Shown: positions 27,895 to 38,263, counted from the first letter of the stretch. The stretch is 64,000 bases of DNA from Pseudidiomarina piscicola (GCF_902806985.1 NZ_CADCXY010000004.1:1-64000); one strand, 5' to 3'. Made by a program: numbers and translations. The notes: a model not told the origin generated them from the letters alone.

Positions 27895-30009
27895 TTACTT
27901 CCTTAAACGCGCAACACGCTGAACATCCGGCATTTTTCTAATATGACGAATAACATCTGCAAGTTGCTTTCTATCTAGAACGGTTAACGCGACGTCGATG
28001 TAGTAGATATTGGCATCAACTTCCTCGGTTTTCAGACCGTGAATATTACATCCAGTAGCGGCAATATTAGACGTTAATTTTGCCAACGCACCTTGGTGGT
28101 TCACCACCTCGACACGCACTTCTGTGACAAACTCCGCTTCTGACTTCTCATCCCATTGAACAGGGAAGTAGCGACCAGGTTCGTCTTCATGGCCTCGAAC
28201 GTTTTTGCATTCATGGCGATGAATCACGAGCCCCTTACCCGGACTTACATGGGCAATAATATCGTCACCTGGAATGGGGCGGCAGCATTTCGCAAAACTT
28301 ACCAACAGCCCCTCGGCACCTTTAATGGCAAGGCTGCGATTCGTGCTCGTTACCGCTTGCTCATCGTTTAATTGTTGCAGTTCGCCCATCAAACGCTTGG
28401 CAATCGCCACCGACATCATATTGCCCAAACCAATTTCACGCAGAAGTTGTGAACGTGACGCCATTCTTACTTCTTCGCAAACACGTGAAAAATCAGCTTC
28501 GGTAATGTCATTATAACTCACCGGACCAAGCGCGGCGCGTAATAAGCGCTCGCCAAGCTGCTCAGCTTCCCGGGTCTCTTGACCTTTCAGATACTGACGA
28601 ATTTTCGCCCGAGCTTTGCCAGTGACCGCAAAGTTTAACCAGGCGATATTCGGCCGCGACCCAGGTGCCGTTTTGATATCGACGGTTTGCCCTGTTTCTA
28701 AAGGCTTACTCAACGAATACACGTTGTGGTTCACGCGTGCGCCGATACAGGTGTTACCAATATCCGTATGCACTGCGTAAGCGAAATCGACAGGGGTGGC
28801 ACCTTGCGGTAACTCAATAATGCGGCCTTCCGGTGTAAAGACATAAATTTCTTCAGGGAACAGCTCAGATTTGACGTTTTCAATAAACTCAAAGGCATTA
28901 CCGGTGCTTTGTTGCAGCTCAAGTAAGCTTTGCATCCATCGCCGAGCGCGCACCTGTGCGGTGGTACCGCTGTTTTCATCGTTCTTATAAAGCCAATGCG
29001 CTGCGACCCCGCGGTCGGCCATCAAGTTCATCTCTTCAGTACGGATCTGAATCTCTACAGGTATTCCGTGCGGCCCCTTCAGTGAGGTGTGCAACGATTG
29101 ATAGCCGTTTGACTTGGGAATCGCTATATAGTCTTTGAAACGTGTCTCTATTGGCTTGTAAAGGTTATGTAAGGCGCCAAGTACGCGGTAACAGGTATCA
29201 ACCTCATCGACAATCACGCGAAACGCATAAATGTCCATCACTTGTTCAAACCGCAGCTCTTTATGCAGCATTTTCTTATAAATGCTGTAGAGGTCTTTTT
29301 CGCGACCCAACACCCGCGCATGAATGTTGTGGTTGGTCAGCCGCGTATCAATTTCTTTTTGCACTCGCTCCACAAGCTCACGGCGATTGCCGTGGGCTTG
29401 TTTCACTTGCGACTCTAACAATTTGGCACGCCATGGGTACAACGCATAAAACCCGAGCATCTCGAGCTCGTTTTTTATATCGTGAACACCGAGCCGGTGC
29501 GCGAGCGGTGCATAAATTTCAAGGGTTTCGCGCGCAATGCGACGGCGCTTGTCTGGCCTTAGGTGGCCAATGGTACGCATGTTGTGCGTGCGGTCCGCAA
29601 GCTTAATCAAGATCACTCGAATGTCTTGCACCATCGCCATGATCATTTTGCGATAGTTTTCGGTTTGCAGCTCTTCTTTCGAGTTGAAGGTTAGTTTATC
29701 AAGCTTAGACACCCCTTCGACCAGCTCGGCCACGGTTGATCCAAACTGCTCAGCCAGGTCTTCTTGGTTGAACTCGGTGTCTTCAATCACATCATGCAAC
29801 AGTGCTGCCATGATTGTTTCATGGTCTAAGCGCATGTCTGCAAGTATGCTGGCAACAGCAACCGGATGGGTGATGTAGGGTTCGCCGCTACGGCGCTTTT
29901 GAGATTTGTGCGCTTCTGCGGCCAGTTTGAAGGCCGCAGCAGCACGCTGCACCTGATCAGGTGGCAAGTACTCGGCTAATTGCTGCCGAAGCCCTTCAAA
30001 TAAATACAC
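27895..30009 (-). CDS. spoT: bifunctional (p)ppGpp synthetase/hydrolase SpoT
   Basis: Makes and degrades the alarmone (p)ppGpp in the stringent response. It starts with GTG at 30009 ([11 protein letters not shown], the conserved SpoT N-terminus). The 704 residues hold an HD hydrolase domain ([35 protein letters not shown]), a synthetase domain ([36 protein letters not shown]), a TGS domain ([16 protein letters not shown]) and a C-terminal ACT/RRM domain. An intact HD set makes it SpoT-like and not RelA-like. It follows rpoZ by 5 bases in a gmk-rpoZ-spoT-ridA run. Confidence 0.98.
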   Translation of the reverse strand: MYLFEGLRQQLAEYLPPDQVQRAAAAFKLAAEAHKSQKRRSGEPYITHPVAVASILADMRLDHETIMAALLHDVIEDTEFNQEDLAEQFGSTVAELVEGVSKLDKLTFNSKEELQTENYRKMIMAMVQDIRVILIKLADRTHNMRTIGHLRPDKRRRIARETLEIYAPLAHRLGVHDIKNELEMLGFYALYPWRAKLLESQVKQAHGNRRELVERVQKEIDTRLTNHNIHARVLGREKDLYSIYKKMLHKELRFEQVMDIYAFRVIVDEVDTCYRVLGALHNLYKPIETRFKDYIAIPKSNGYQSLHTSLKGPHGIPVEIQIRTEEMNLMADRGVAAHWLYKNDENSGTTAQVRARRWMQSLLELQQSTGNAFEFIENVKSELFPEEIYVFTPEGRIIELPQGATPVDFAYAVHTDIGNTCIGARVNHNVYSLSKPLETGQTVDIKTAPGSRPNIAWLNFAVTGKARAKIRQYLKGQETREAEQLGERLLRAALGPVSYNDITEADFSRVCEEVRMASRSQLLREIGLGNMMSVAIAKRLMGELQQLNDEQAVTSTNRSLAIKGAEGLLVSFAKCCRPIPGDDIIAHVSPGKGLVIHRHECKNVRGHEDEPGRYFPVQWDEKSEAEFVTEVRVEVVNHQGALAKLTSNIAATGCNIHGLKTEEVDANIYYIDVALTVLDRKQLADVIRHIRKMPDVQRVARLRK

Positions 30010-30014
30010 TCGTG

Positions 30015-30290
30015 TTACTCAGAAGTACGAATCGCTTCAAATTCAGCTTCTTCTGCTGACTCTTGCTGCATCATTTGCGAACGTTCTTCAACGTCTAAAC
30101 GTGCCGCATCAATCAAGCCTTCCTCGATTTCACGCAAAGCAACCACGGTCGCTTTTTCGTTATTTTTCCACGGCACCAAGGAATCTTTGCCTTGGGTCGC
30201 AAGTTGACGAGCGCGACGCGATGCGACCAACACTAGGTCAAATCGGTTGCCAATTTTATCAACAGCTTCTTCTACAGTTACGCGCGCCAT
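30015..30290 (-). CDS. rpoZ: RNA polymerase omega subunit
   Basis: Small subunit that helps beta-prime fold and join the core polymerase and forms part of a ppGpp site. The 91 residues begin [20 protein letters not shown] and include [16 protein letters not shown] and [15 protein letters not shown], all characteristic of omega. The acidic C-terminal tail is normal. It lies between gmk and spoT as in E. coli. Confidence 0.98.
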   Translation of the reverse strand: MARVTVEEAVDKIGNRFDLVLVASRRARQLATQGKDSLVPWKNNEKATVVALREIEEGLIDAARLDVEERSQMMQQESAEEAEFEAIRTSE

Positions 30291-30349
30291 AGTTACTCCA
30301 ACTCAATAAATAGATTGCAAATGCAAAATGGGTCACGAATTATACGGAT

Positions 30350-30997
30350 TTACTCGTCATTCGCCAAGAGATCTTTAAGTTTAGCCGCATGACGCTGTTG
30401 CTGCAACGCAATTCGTTGCCGCCGCGCCATCACAATGTGCTCAAAATTCGCCAGTGTGTCGGTGAAATCGCCGTTCACCAGTAAGTAATCAAACTCATGA
30501 TAGTGAGACATTTCTGTCTGCGCTTTTGCCATTCGAGCCCGAATTGTATCGTCGCTGTCTTGCCCACGGCTTCTTAATCGCTGTTCCAGCACTTGTAAAT
30601 TCGGCGGTACAATGAAAATCGACTGCGCTTGCGGGTACGCATCGCGAACTTGACGCGCACCCTGCCAGTCGATATCCAAAAACACATCAATGCCCTGCTT
30701 AAGCGTTTCTTCAATTACCACGCGTGAAGTGCCATAGTAGTTATCGAATACTTTTGCCCACTCGTAGAACGCATTTGCTTCGATTTTGCGTTGAAACGTG
30801 TCAACATCCAAAAAGTGGTAATGTACACCGTCGATCTCGCCGGGCCGAGGCGCACGGGTCGTACAAGAAACAGAGACTTGCATGCTGCCGTCGTTATGGC
30901 GTTCTAGCAAAGCACGGATTAAACTAGATTTACCCGCACCACTTGGTGCAGCGACAATAAAAAGGTTTCCGTCAGCAGCGGCTGGTGTTGTGGTCAT
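30350..30997 (-). CDS. gmk: guanylate kinase
   Basis: Phosphorylates GMP to GDP. In 215 residues it has the P-loop [17 protein letters not shown] near the N-terminus, the GMP-binding segment [19 protein letters not shown], and [13 protein letters not shown]. The length matches E. coli Gmk (207). It is the first gene of the gmk-rpoZ-spoT-ridA group; a 60-base gap to rpoZ could hold a separate promoter, as in E. coli. It is divergent from lemA. Confidence 0.98.
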   Translation of the reverse strand: MTTTPAAADGNLFIVAAPSGAGKSSLIRALLERHNDGSMQVSVSCTTRAPRPGEIDGVHYHFLDVDTFQRKIEANAFYEWAKVFDNYYGTSRVVIEETLKQGIDVFLDIDWQGARQVRDAYPQAQSIFIVPPNLQVLEQRLRSRGQDSDDTIRARMAKAQTEMSHYHEFDYLLVNGDFTDTLANFEHIVMARRQRIALQQQRHAAKLKDLLANDE

Positions 30998-31090
30998 GGT
31001 TTTGCGGTCACATTATTCACTTGCGGATGACGGCAAAGCATAGCATGTTGCATCTTTTGGTGCGACATCTTAACAACGAGGAAGCTGTCC

Positions 31091-31684
31091 ATGAGTACCA
31101 GTTGGATCATTATCATTATTGCCATTGTTTTGTTTGTTTACATGATTAGCGTGTACAACAAACTTGTGCGTTTAAAAAACCAATTTGAAAATGCGTTCGC
31201 GCAAATTGAAGTACAACTAAAGCGCCGTTACGACCTCATTCCAAACTTAGTCGAAACAGCAAAGGCTTACTTAAGTCACGAACGCGAAACCTTAGAAGCC
31301 GTCACCGCAGCACGAAATCAAGCCGCTGACGCATTACCCAAGGCCGCCCAAGACCCGCGTAATGCCAGTGCTATGCAAGAACTTGGCGGTGCCGAGTCAG
31401 CTTTAGGTAGTGCGTTAGGCCGGCTTAATGTGGTTATGGAAGCCTATCCAGACCTAAAAGCCAACGAAAACATGATGCAGGTTTCCGAAGAGCTTACCAG
31501 CACGGAAAACCGTGTAGCTTTCGCCCGTCAGGCTTTTAACGACGCGGTTATGAGCTACAACACCTATCGCCAATCGTTCCCACCGGTCGCCGTTGCCAGC
31601 TTCTTTGGTCATGGTAAAGACGCCAGCTTACTTGAGTTTGCCGACAGCGCAGAGATCCAAGCAGCTCCTAAAGTTCAGTTTTAA
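31091..31684 (+). CDS. LemA family protein
   Basis: Membrane-anchored coiled-coil protein of unclear biochemical role that is often next to membrane proteases. The 197 residues have one N-terminal membrane helix (WIIIIIAIVLFVYMISVYN) followed by the family signature RLKNQFENAFAQIEVQLKRR and a helical region (YDLIPNLVETAKAYLSHE). GAGG lies before the ATG. It is followed 16 bases later by an M48 protease gene on the same strand, a recurring LemA/HtpX-type pairing. Confidence 0.93.
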   Translation: MSTSWIIIIIAIVLFVYMISVYNKLVRLKNQFENAFAQIEVQLKRRYDLIPNLVETAKAYLSHERETLEAVTAARNQAADALPKAAQDPRNASAMQELGGAESALGSALGRLNVVMEAYPDLKANENMMQVSEELTSTENRVAFARQAFNDAVMSYNTYRQSFPPVAVASFFGHGKDASLLEFADSAEIQAAPKVQF

Positions 31685-31700
31685 TTAACACGGCGACGTT

Positions 31701-33335
31701 ATGGTTAACTTCTTCGAACACCAGCAGCAGGCTCGGCGAAACACCGGCCTGCTGGTTATTTTATTTTTCCTTGCTTTTGCACTTATTATCGCCGGTGTAA
31801 CCTTGGTGGTAGCCTTTGTAATGGGCGCCGTAGCAACCAATGGCCAAGGTGACTATCAACTCAACTGGGAACCCTTTATTTGGGTCAGCCTCACCGTAGG
31901 TGGTGGCATTCTAGCGGTGATGCTATTCAAGTGGTTGCAGCTAAAAGCAGGTGGCCGTGTTGTGGCGGAACACCTCGGCGGTAAATTAGTAAGCCCTGAT
32001 ACCCAAGACGCGTTAGAGCGGCGAGTTCTCAATGTGGTCGAAGAAATGGCCATTGCCGCCAATATGCCGGTGCCGGCGGTGTATATTTTGCCCGATGAAG
32101 CTGCGATTAATGCCTTTGCGGCGGGCTACGATTCAAGAGATGCCGTGATTGGCCTTACCCGCGGTGCCGTCGATAGCTTTTCCCGTGAGCAGTTGCAAGG
32201 TGTGGTCGCCCACGAATTTAGTCATATTCTTAATGGCGACATGCGCTTAAATATACGCTTAATTGCGGCCCTTGCAGGTATTCTAGCCGTAGCCCACTTA
32301 GGCCGAATTTTACTTTATTCAGGACACGGTGCGCGCAGCCGAAACAATAAAAATGCCCTCCCTTTGTTCGGCATCGGGCTGATAATTCTTGGTGGCATCG
32401 GTATTTTGTTTGGCAATTTAATCAAATCGGCGGTCAGCCGCCAGCGTGAATATTTGGCCGATGCGGCAGCGGTGCAATTTACCCGCAACCCTGAAGGCCT
32501 TTCGGGTGCGCTGAAGCAAATAGGTGCACGCGAGTCTGGCAGTCGAGTTAAACACAAAAATGCCGATGAGGCGGCGCACTTGTTTTTCGGTGAAGCACTG
32601 CAACATTGGTTCGGCATGATGGCGACACATCCGCCACTTGAGAAGCGTATCAAACGCATTGAGCCACGCTGGAATGGCCGTTATCCGGAACCGAAAAATG
32701 CCCGAAGCCGCTCGGAAAAAGAACAGGCGGCTGCCCAACCTCGCCCATCGGCACTAAACAAATTAGCCATGCTCGCCTTGCCCGCGGTACTGATGGAGCA
32801 GGCGCATAGCCCTAAGCAAGCGCCTAAATTGGTGCATGACCTCGTCATGAGTCAGCTTTTAGGCGAACCCAACCAAGCCTTACTGGACTTAAATCCAGCA
32901 CAGCAACTAGCCTTGGTCGAAGTGGCTATACCGGCATTACGACAAGGCAGTGAGTCGGCCCGCTTAAACTTGCTCAAAGATCTAGAATCAATGGCGACCA
33001 GTCAGGATCTTTTCCATTGGGGGTTGTACCAACTTATCGCTCGGCAGTTGCTACCTAAATCGCGTTTTAAAGGCACGCTCGACAATGATCAAGCGTTGCA
33101 GGTCACCGTTGATGCGTTACAGCGCACTGATGCCGGTCAGCAAGTCGACCGTGAGCAGCTCAGCAAAGCCTTAAATACCTGCCGGGGCTGGTCACCGAAA
33201 GGCAAAGAGAGCTTAGTTGAAAACTGGCTTAAAACCGTACGCGAAGACGATGTCATTTCGCCTGCGGAACGCCAGTTATTAGCGATTCTGTGCGCCTGTA
33301 TTGAAGTTCCAATGACCGACGAGATGTTGCAATAG
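31701..33335 (+). CDS. M48-family membrane metalloprotease with a TerB-like C-terminal region
   Basis: Zinc endopeptidase of the HtpX/Ste24 family with a cytoplasmic active site, presumably for membrane-protein quality control. The 544 residues carry two N-terminal membrane helices (about 18-80), the zinc motif HEFSH with the following LNGDMRL, further membrane helices around 190-240, and the third zinc ligand in EYLADAAAVQF. HtpX proper ends near residue 290; here about 250 more residues follow. The last ~130 are helical and end in DDVISPAERQLLAILCACI, a pattern like TerB domains. It is cotranscribed with lemA. The TerB reading is a tentative inference. Confidence 0.88.
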   Translation: MVNFFEHQQQARRNTGLLVILFFLAFALIIAGVTLVVAFVMGAVATNGQGDYQLNWEPFIWVSLTVGGGILAVMLFKWLQLKAGGRVVAEHLGGKLVSPDTQDALERRVLNVVEEMAIAANMPVPAVYILPDEAAINAFAAGYDSRDAVIGLTRGAVDSFSREQLQGVVAHEFSHILNGDMRLNIRLIAALAGILAVAHLGRILLYSGHGARSRNNKNALPLFGIGLIILGGIGILFGNLIKSAVSRQREYLADAAAVQFTRNPEGLSGALKQIGARESGSRVKHKNADEAAHLFFGEALQHWFGMMATHPPLEKRIKRIEPRWNGRYPEPKNARSRSEKEQAAAQPRPSALNKLAMLALPAVLMEQAHSPKQAPKLVHDLVMSQLLGEPNQALLDLNPAQQLALVEVAIPALRQGSESARLNLLKDLESMATSQDLFHWGLYQLIARQLLPKSRFKGTLDNDQALQVTVDALQRTDAGQQVDREQLSKALNTCRGWSPKGKESLVENWLKTVREDDVISPAERQLLAILCACIEVPMTDEMLQ

Positions 33336-33338
33336 TTA

Positions 33339-34331
33339 TTACTTTTCTACAGCATCAAGCCAGGCACGAACATGCTCATGGCGCTCATTATCCATCACAC
33401 CAAGACTCATGTGATGACGTCCGGGCGCCATGATCAGTTGCAACCTATCTGATTCCAACGGCAAGTAATAATCATAAGGGGCAATCGCGTCTTTATCGCT
33501 GGCGATAACAAGCGTTGGTAACTGAATGGCAGGCAACAACTTACGTAAATCGGTATCTTCAATCGCCACATCTTGCTTACGCATGGCGGCCAGCACACCT
33601 TCTCGAATGGACTCGGTGGGCATCACCTTACTTAAGTTTGGATAAAGTAATTCAACCATCGCCGTAGTGGCTTGGTCCATCGGCCGCATTGGCGCAAATA
33701 GCATTAAGCCACTCACATCATCGCGGTTTTTAGCAACGTGGGCAGCGGCCACAGCGCCCATCGAGACGCCGGCCAAGTAAAGCGGGTGCGGCACTTCACG
33801 GGCGGGCAGACTATCGATCAGTGTGTTAATAAACGCCGCGTCACGCACTCCAAAGCCTACCTGCTGTGCACTAGAATCGCCGTGACCTAACAAATCTGGA
33901 ACAACGACATGATAGCCCAGAAACATGTAATAGGCCGCCAGATACCCCATGCTTGATTTATCGCCACCATAGCCATGCAACAACACAACGGTTCCCGAAC
34001 GTGGTGCCACTTGCTCGCGCTGTAAGTCGAGGTGAGAGGTGTCCACCTGACCATTCACCTCAAGCTCAGCATTGAAGGTCAAGCGTGCAAAGCTCTTATC
34101 TGTGTCCAGCAAGTGATAAGGTTTACCAAAGTAGTAGCCGGTGCAGCCCCCCAAATAAGGCAAGCAAAACTCGCGCTTACTGAGTTCTAAAGTTCGCAGC
34201 GACGCCTCAGACTCGTTTTCCCACTGCATACCTTGAGGCCGCTTCGATAGCTCATACTCGACATAATTGGCGCAGCCCGATAACAAAATGCTGGTCACAA
34301 GCAGTGCCGCCCAACTCAATACTTTGAACAT
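33339..34331 (-). CDS. alpha/beta-hydrolase lipoprotein
   Basis: Envelope-anchored serine hydrolase of unknown substrate. Starting at the ATG 34331 (AAGGG six bases upstream; a GTG at 34349 is less likely), the 330 residues begin with a lipoprotein signal whose lipobox LLSGC gives Cys20 as the acylated residue. The alpha/beta-hydrolase fold shows the oxyanion motif LLHGYGGDKSS, the nucleophile elbow AGVSMGAVAA, an acid in IASDKDAIAPYD and a histidine in APGRHHMSLG. It converges on the protease gene 3 bases away. Confidence 0.85.
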   Translation of the reverse strand: MFKVLSWAALLVTSILLSGCANYVEYELSKRPQGMQWENESEASLRTLELSKREFCLPYLGGCTGYYFGKPYHLLDTDKSFARLTFNAELEVNGQVDTSHLDLQREQVAPRSGTVVLLHGYGGDKSSMGYLAAYYMFLGYHVVVPDLLGHGDSSAQQVGFGVRDAAFINTLIDSLPAREVPHPLYLAGVSMGAVAAAHVAKNRDDVSGLMLFAPMRPMDQATTAMVELLYPNLSKVMPTESIREGVLAAMRKQDVAIEDTDLRKLLPAIQLPTLVIASDKDAIAPYDYYLPLESDRLQLIMAPGRHHMSLGVMDNERHEHVRAWLDAVEK

Positions 34332-34569
34332 TCTTTTCCCTTTTTTCACCGCCTAACGTAAAAGTATCTCGCTACTATAACCAAAGGCTGCGACATGAGC
34401 TACGATTTTCAAGTTGTTAGCATGGCTTTGATAACCGCTCCAGGGGCTGGCCGTAAATCATGATGAGCGCCTAACCTAGGCGATAGCTGTGGGCAATAAC
34501 TTGTAGAATCGTTAAAGATTAACGATAATAAGGTAAATATTTAATTAAATGAGTGAGATAGGTAAGACT

Positions 34570-35055
34570 ATGCCATCTTTTGATGTAGTTTCAGAAATTG
34601 ACAGTGTTGAACTGAATAATGCCGTAGAAAATGCAACCCGTGAGCTCGGTTCACGATTTGACTTCAGGGGTGTGGATGCGCGCATTGAACTGAAAGAGTT
34701 TACCGTGACCCTAGCTTCTGAATCAGACTTCCAAGTACAGCAGTTACACGATATTTTTGCGAATCATTGCGCCAAGCGTAACCTGAGTTTAGCCGGCACA
34801 GAATCACCTGAAGAGCTTACACATAGTGGCAAAACATTCAGCACCACAGTGACCTTCAAGCAAGGAATTGATCAAGCTTTAGCGAAGAAAATTGTCAAAA
34901 TCATTAAAGAGGCAAAACTGAAGGTTCAAGCTTCTATTCAGGGCGATAAAGTGCGTGTGACGGGTAAAAAACGTGATGACCTGCAACAAACCATGGCACT
35001 GCTTCGCAATGCTGATATCGATTTACCCTTGCAATTTGAGAACTTTCGCGACTAA
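34570..35055 (+). CDS. yajQ: YajQ family cyclic di-GMP-binding / nucleotide-binding protein
   Basis: Small cytoplasmic protein with two ferredoxin-like halves; in Xanthomonas and Pseudomonas relatives YajQ binds cyclic di-GMP and works with a transcription factor. The start at 34570 gives [19 protein letters not shown], the family's conserved N-terminus; an ATG at 34549 would add 7 residues. The 161-residue length is normal. Conserved segments are [15 protein letters not shown] and [17 protein letters not shown]. It is followed by a GGDEF protein gene after 33 bases on the same strand. Confidence 0.95.
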   Translation: MPSFDVVSEIDSVELNNAVENATRELGSRFDFRGVDARIELKEFTVTLASESDFQVQQLHDIFANHCAKRNLSLAGTESPEELTHSGKTFSTTVTFKQGIDQALAKKIVKIIKEAKLKVQASIQGDKVRVTGKKRDDLQQTMALLRNADIDLPLQFENFRD

Positions 35056-35088
35056 TACTTAATAAAGTTCAACCGCAACGAGTCACCT

Positions 35089-36390
35089 ATGGATCAGAAA
35101 GAACTTCTGCAGCGAATGCCAGGTATTGCGTATCAGCTGGTTCGCGATCCCAACGGGAAATTCCGTTTTTCGTTTATTGACAGCGGTGTCGAACGCTTAT
35201 TGGGTTTTACCGTCTCAGACTTATTAGAAGATGCGAGTGCCTTACTGCACTGTATTCACCCAGATGATTACTCGGCTGTTTTTTCTACGAGTATCACGGC
35301 GGCCGAAGAAGGCCGCGATTGGCATCACCCGTTTCGATTTATTCACCCCGATGGCGAAGTGCTTTGGCTTGACGCTCATGAACGAGGTGAGCAACAAAAT
35401 GATGGAAGCCTAGTATGGTCAGGCTTTCTATTTGAAGCTAATGAACGCAAACGGCTTGAGTGCCAGCTTGTTGCTAGCGAATATCGTTTTCGGACCCTTG
35501 TCGAACAGGCCCACGATATTATTTTCACGGTGGATGCGAATGGCATTATCACCTATTTATCGCCTAACTGGAAACAACATACCGGCTACGATATCGACGA
35601 CTCCATAAACCAGTCGTTTGAGACGATTGTTCATGCTGATGATGTGGCCTTGTGTAACGCTTTTATACAGTCAGTGATCACGACGGGGCCTGAGGTCGAT
35701 GATATTGAGTTTCGCGTTCTGCATGCCGATGGCAAGTGGCGTTGGTTCACCTGTCGAGCGTCGAGTATCGATGACCCACACTCTGAGCGACCACAACTAT
35801 TAGGCATTGCTCGCGAAATCACCGAACAGCGACAGCAACGTGAAAAAATCGCGCGTATGGCGCGCCAAGACATGCTTACCAATTTGTCGAATCGCGCGCA
35901 TTTTGAAGAAGTTTTCGAACGTCATCTCGCACATGCTGCCAAGCACGAGCAGCCCCTAGCAGTACTTTTTATTGACCTTGATGAGTTTAAGCCGGTGAAT
36001 GACACTTATGGGCACAGCGTCGGTGATCAACTGCTTGTGCATGTCGCACGCCGAATTAAATCATGTTTGCGTGACACTGATGCTGCGTGCCGCTCTGGCG
36101 GCGATGAGTTTTTAGTATTGGCAAACGAGTTAGCCGACACTGAAAGCGCTGAACAGGTTGCCGTCACTATTGCCGAGCGCATTCGAACCGAACTAGCCAA
36201 ACCGTTCACCATTGAGCAGGCACACATTAGTATTTCCGCGAGTATCGGCATCGCCATTTTTCCAACGCATGCACTACTTCCCCGCGACGTTTTACGCTGC
36301 GCTGATCGAGCCATGTATCGAGCTAAGCTCGCCGGACGCAATCGTGTTTGTGTGGCCGACTGTCGTGCTGGCACGCCCTGTTTGAGGTAA
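35089..36390 (+). CDS. diguanylate cyclase with two PAS domains
   Basis: Cytoplasmic sensor that makes cyclic di-GMP. The 433 residues comprise PAS 1 (about 1-125, HPDDYSAVF...FIHPDGEVLWL), PAS 2 (about 130-250, ITYLSPNWKQHTGYD) and a GGDEF domain (about 265-425). The cyclase motif is SGGDEF, with an intact I-site RDTD five residues before it; substrate and metal contacts LFIDLDEFKPVNDTYGH are present, so it should be active. There are no membrane segments. It lies between yajQ and a methyltransferase gene (2 bases after its stop), in what looks like one operon. Confidence 0.94.
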   Translation: MDQKELLQRMPGIAYQLVRDPNGKFRFSFIDSGVERLLGFTVSDLLEDASALLHCIHPDDYSAVFSTSITAAEEGRDWHHPFRFIHPDGEVLWLDAHERGEQQNDGSLVWSGFLFEANERKRLECQLVASEYRFRTLVEQAHDIIFTVDANGIITYLSPNWKQHTGYDIDDSINQSFETIVHADDVALCNAFIQSVITTGPEVDDIEFRVLHADGKWRWFTCRASSIDDPHSERPQLLGIAREITEQRQQREKIARMARQDMLTNLSNRAHFEEVFERHLAHAAKHEQPLAVLFIDLDEFKPVNDTYGHSVGDQLLVHVARRIKSCLRDTDAACRSGGDEFLVLANELADTESAEQVAVTIAERIRTELAKPFTIEQAHISISASIGIAIFPTHALLPRDVLRCADRAMYRAKLAGRNRVCVADCRAGTPCLR

Positions 36391-36392
36391 CC

Positions 36393-37043
36393 ATGAATTG
36401 CGGTCTATGTGGCGGTAACGAGCACCAACTTTTTTACACTCAAACACGCGGTACACTGCAGGGCCGCGAGTATTGGCACTGTGCAACCTGTGACTTAGTC
36501 CATGTGCCCCGCCATCAACACTTGAGCCCACAAGACGAAAAAGCGATTTACGATTTTCACCAAAACGACCTACATGACGAAGGCTACCGTAAGTTCCTTG
36601 ACCGCGTTGCCGAGCCGTTGCAGCAACGTTTACCCAAAGGCGCGCAAGGGCTCGATTTTGGCAGTGGTCCTGGGCCAACGCTGTCCGTAATGATGAGCGC
36701 GTCGGGCTACCCTTGCACCACCTATGATATTTATTACGACCACTACCCAGAGCGACTCGCAACTCAGTATGACTATCTCACCTGTACCGAGGTTATCGAA
36801 CACGTTGCCGAGCCTGCCAAGGTGCTTCAGCAACTGCTTGTAAGCTTACGTCCTGGCGGGCTGCTAGCCTTGATGACTCAGCAGTGGCGTAGCCAGGAAC
36901 ACTTTGAGTTTTGGTCCTATGCGAATGATCCAACGCATATAAGCTTTTTCCATCAGCGTACCTTCGACTGGATAGCTAAACACTGGCGCCTTGACGTTAA
37001 CTACGCCGCCAACGACGTTATTATTTTTCGAGTGCCAACTTAA
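36393..37043 (+). CDS. class I SAM-dependent methyltransferase with N-terminal CxxC pairs
   Basis: 216 residues from the ATG at 36393 (GAGGTAACC before it; a longer form from 36348 would overlap the cyclase). The N-terminus has two CxxC pairs (CGLCGGN and CATCDLV), probably a zinc ribbon. The SAM-binding motif is GLDFGSGPGPTL, followed by TYDIYYDHYPE and TCTEVIEHVAEPAK, typical of Methyltransf_23-type enzymes. The substrate is unknown. It is the third gene of the yajQ-cyclase run, and its end overlaps the convergent permease gene by four bases. Confidence 0.88.
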   Translation: MNCGLCGGNEHQLFYTQTRGTLQGREYWHCATCDLVHVPRHQHLSPQDEKAIYDFHQNDLHDEGYRKFLDRVAEPLQQRLPKGAQGLDFGSGPGPTLSVMMSASGYPCTTYDIYYDHYPERLATQYDYLTCTEVIEHVAEPAKVLQQLLVSLRPGGLLALMTQQWRSQEHFEFWSYANDPTHISFFHQRTFDWIAKHWRLDVNYAANDVIIFRVPT

Positions 37044-38263
37044 ACCAACTTAAGCAACACACCGCCCACCAGCCAAATTACCGCCAGTGCTGATAATCCC
37101 AACATGATTCTATCAGACCATGATGCACCACCATGATCATGTGAGTGGTCATGGCCTTCATGGGCGTGTTGTTGGCGTTTGAAGAAGTAAATCAAAACCG
37201 CCGACAGCGCTAAACCAATCAGGTTAAGCACAAAACCATAATTAAATTTAAAGTGCTCGCGCTCACTAATTTTTTGCACGCCTTCATTACTTGGCAACAC
37301 ATCAAATGCCAGTAAGCCATAGTGCAGTAGCAACGAGGTTACAACGAGGCAGGTAAATAACAAGCCAGCAATATAGAGCGCCATTTTCCAACCATAATAG
37401 TTGGCATTAATGCGTAGCACCGGCAGCACCACCAAGTCGGAAAAAATGAACGCCATAACCCCAGCAAAGGCTACTCCCTCGCCAAACAGTACTGCCGCAA
37501 GTGGAATATTACCCATTGAACCGATAAAGGTGAAAAATGCCGCAATAGGTCCAATTACAGTTTGTTGGAGCACTTGCCAGAAACTGAGGTCAGCACCGGC
37601 TGACCCCGATCCTTGAAAGAGCCAAGCAAAAAACTCAGAGGGTACAAATGCTGAGATTAGACCGGCAACGGTAAAGCCAAGCAGTACGTCTTTCCAAACC
37701 ATCTGCCATTCCATGACAAAACGCTGAGCGACCATTTGCCATAGTTCTGGATCACGAATATCGGCCCAGTGCGTTAGTTCATAGCCATCTTCTTCGGTGC
37801 CGTCGCCATCATCGTCTCGCGCCTCTTCGATCAGACGGTTCGGCTTGGTTAGCTTGACGAAGACCCAGGCCAAGGCGATCAACAATAAACCACCGAGGTA
37901 TTCCCCGACCACAAACTGCCAATTAAGAAATACGGCAATAACAAAGCCGAGCTCTACAACGAGATTCGTTGACGCCAGCAGGAAGGCGAGCGAGCCCGTA
38001 AATGCCGCGCCCTTGTTAAATAAGGCTCGCGTGGTTGCCAACGCAGCGAAACTGCAGGAGCTTGAAATAAAACCGAAAAAACTTCCCAAAGCCACTGACT
38101 TAAAGCCGTCGTCGCCCATCACTGAGCGCATCTGTTTACGGGTGATCAAAACCTGGATAATACTGCTAATAAAATAACCGAGTACAAACGCCCACAACGC
38201 CATCCAAAAAAAGCCGAGGCTGGTGGTCGCTGCAGCTTCCCAACTTTGCATAAAGTTTGTCAT
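37040..38263 (-). CDS. DUF318/UPF0718-type permease
   Basis: Membrane permease of the family that includes YraQ and the organoarsenical exporter ArsP. Started at the ATG 38263 (GGAG seven bases upstream) and not at 38299. The 407 residues contain about 8-10 helices in two repeats, with SSCSFAALATTRALFNKG and a second small-residue motif GSMGNIPLAAVLFGEG. A cytosolic histidine-rich loop (HAHEGHDHSHDHGG) near the C-terminus suggests metal binding. Substrate unknown; an arsenic or metal link is an inference from family and the histidine loop. It is divergent from dgt. Confidence 0.86.
   Translation of the reverse strand: MTNFMQSWEAAATTSLGFFWMALWAFVLGYFISSIIQVLITRKQMRSVMGDDGFKSVALGSFFGFISSSCSFAALATTRALFNKGAAFTGSLAFLLASTNLVVELGFVIAVFLNWQFVVGEYLGGLLLIALAWVFVKLTKPNRLIEEARDDDGDGTEEDGYELTHWADIRDPELWQMVAQRFVMEWQMVWKDVLLGFTVAGLISAFVPSEFFAWLFQGSGSAGADLSFWQVLQQTVIGPIAAFFTFIGSMGNIPLAAVLFGEGVAFAGVMAFIFSDLVVLPVLRINANYYGWKMALYIAGLLFTCLVVTSLLLHYGLLAFDVLPSNEGVQKISEREHFKFNYGFVLNLIGLALSAVLIYFFKRQQHAHEGHDHSHDHGGASWSDRIMLGLSALAVIWLVGGVLLKLV

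Noticed and set aside
29142-29606. 154-residue plus-strand frame inside spoT
   Set aside because: Antisense shadow of a highly conserved coding region with no motif.
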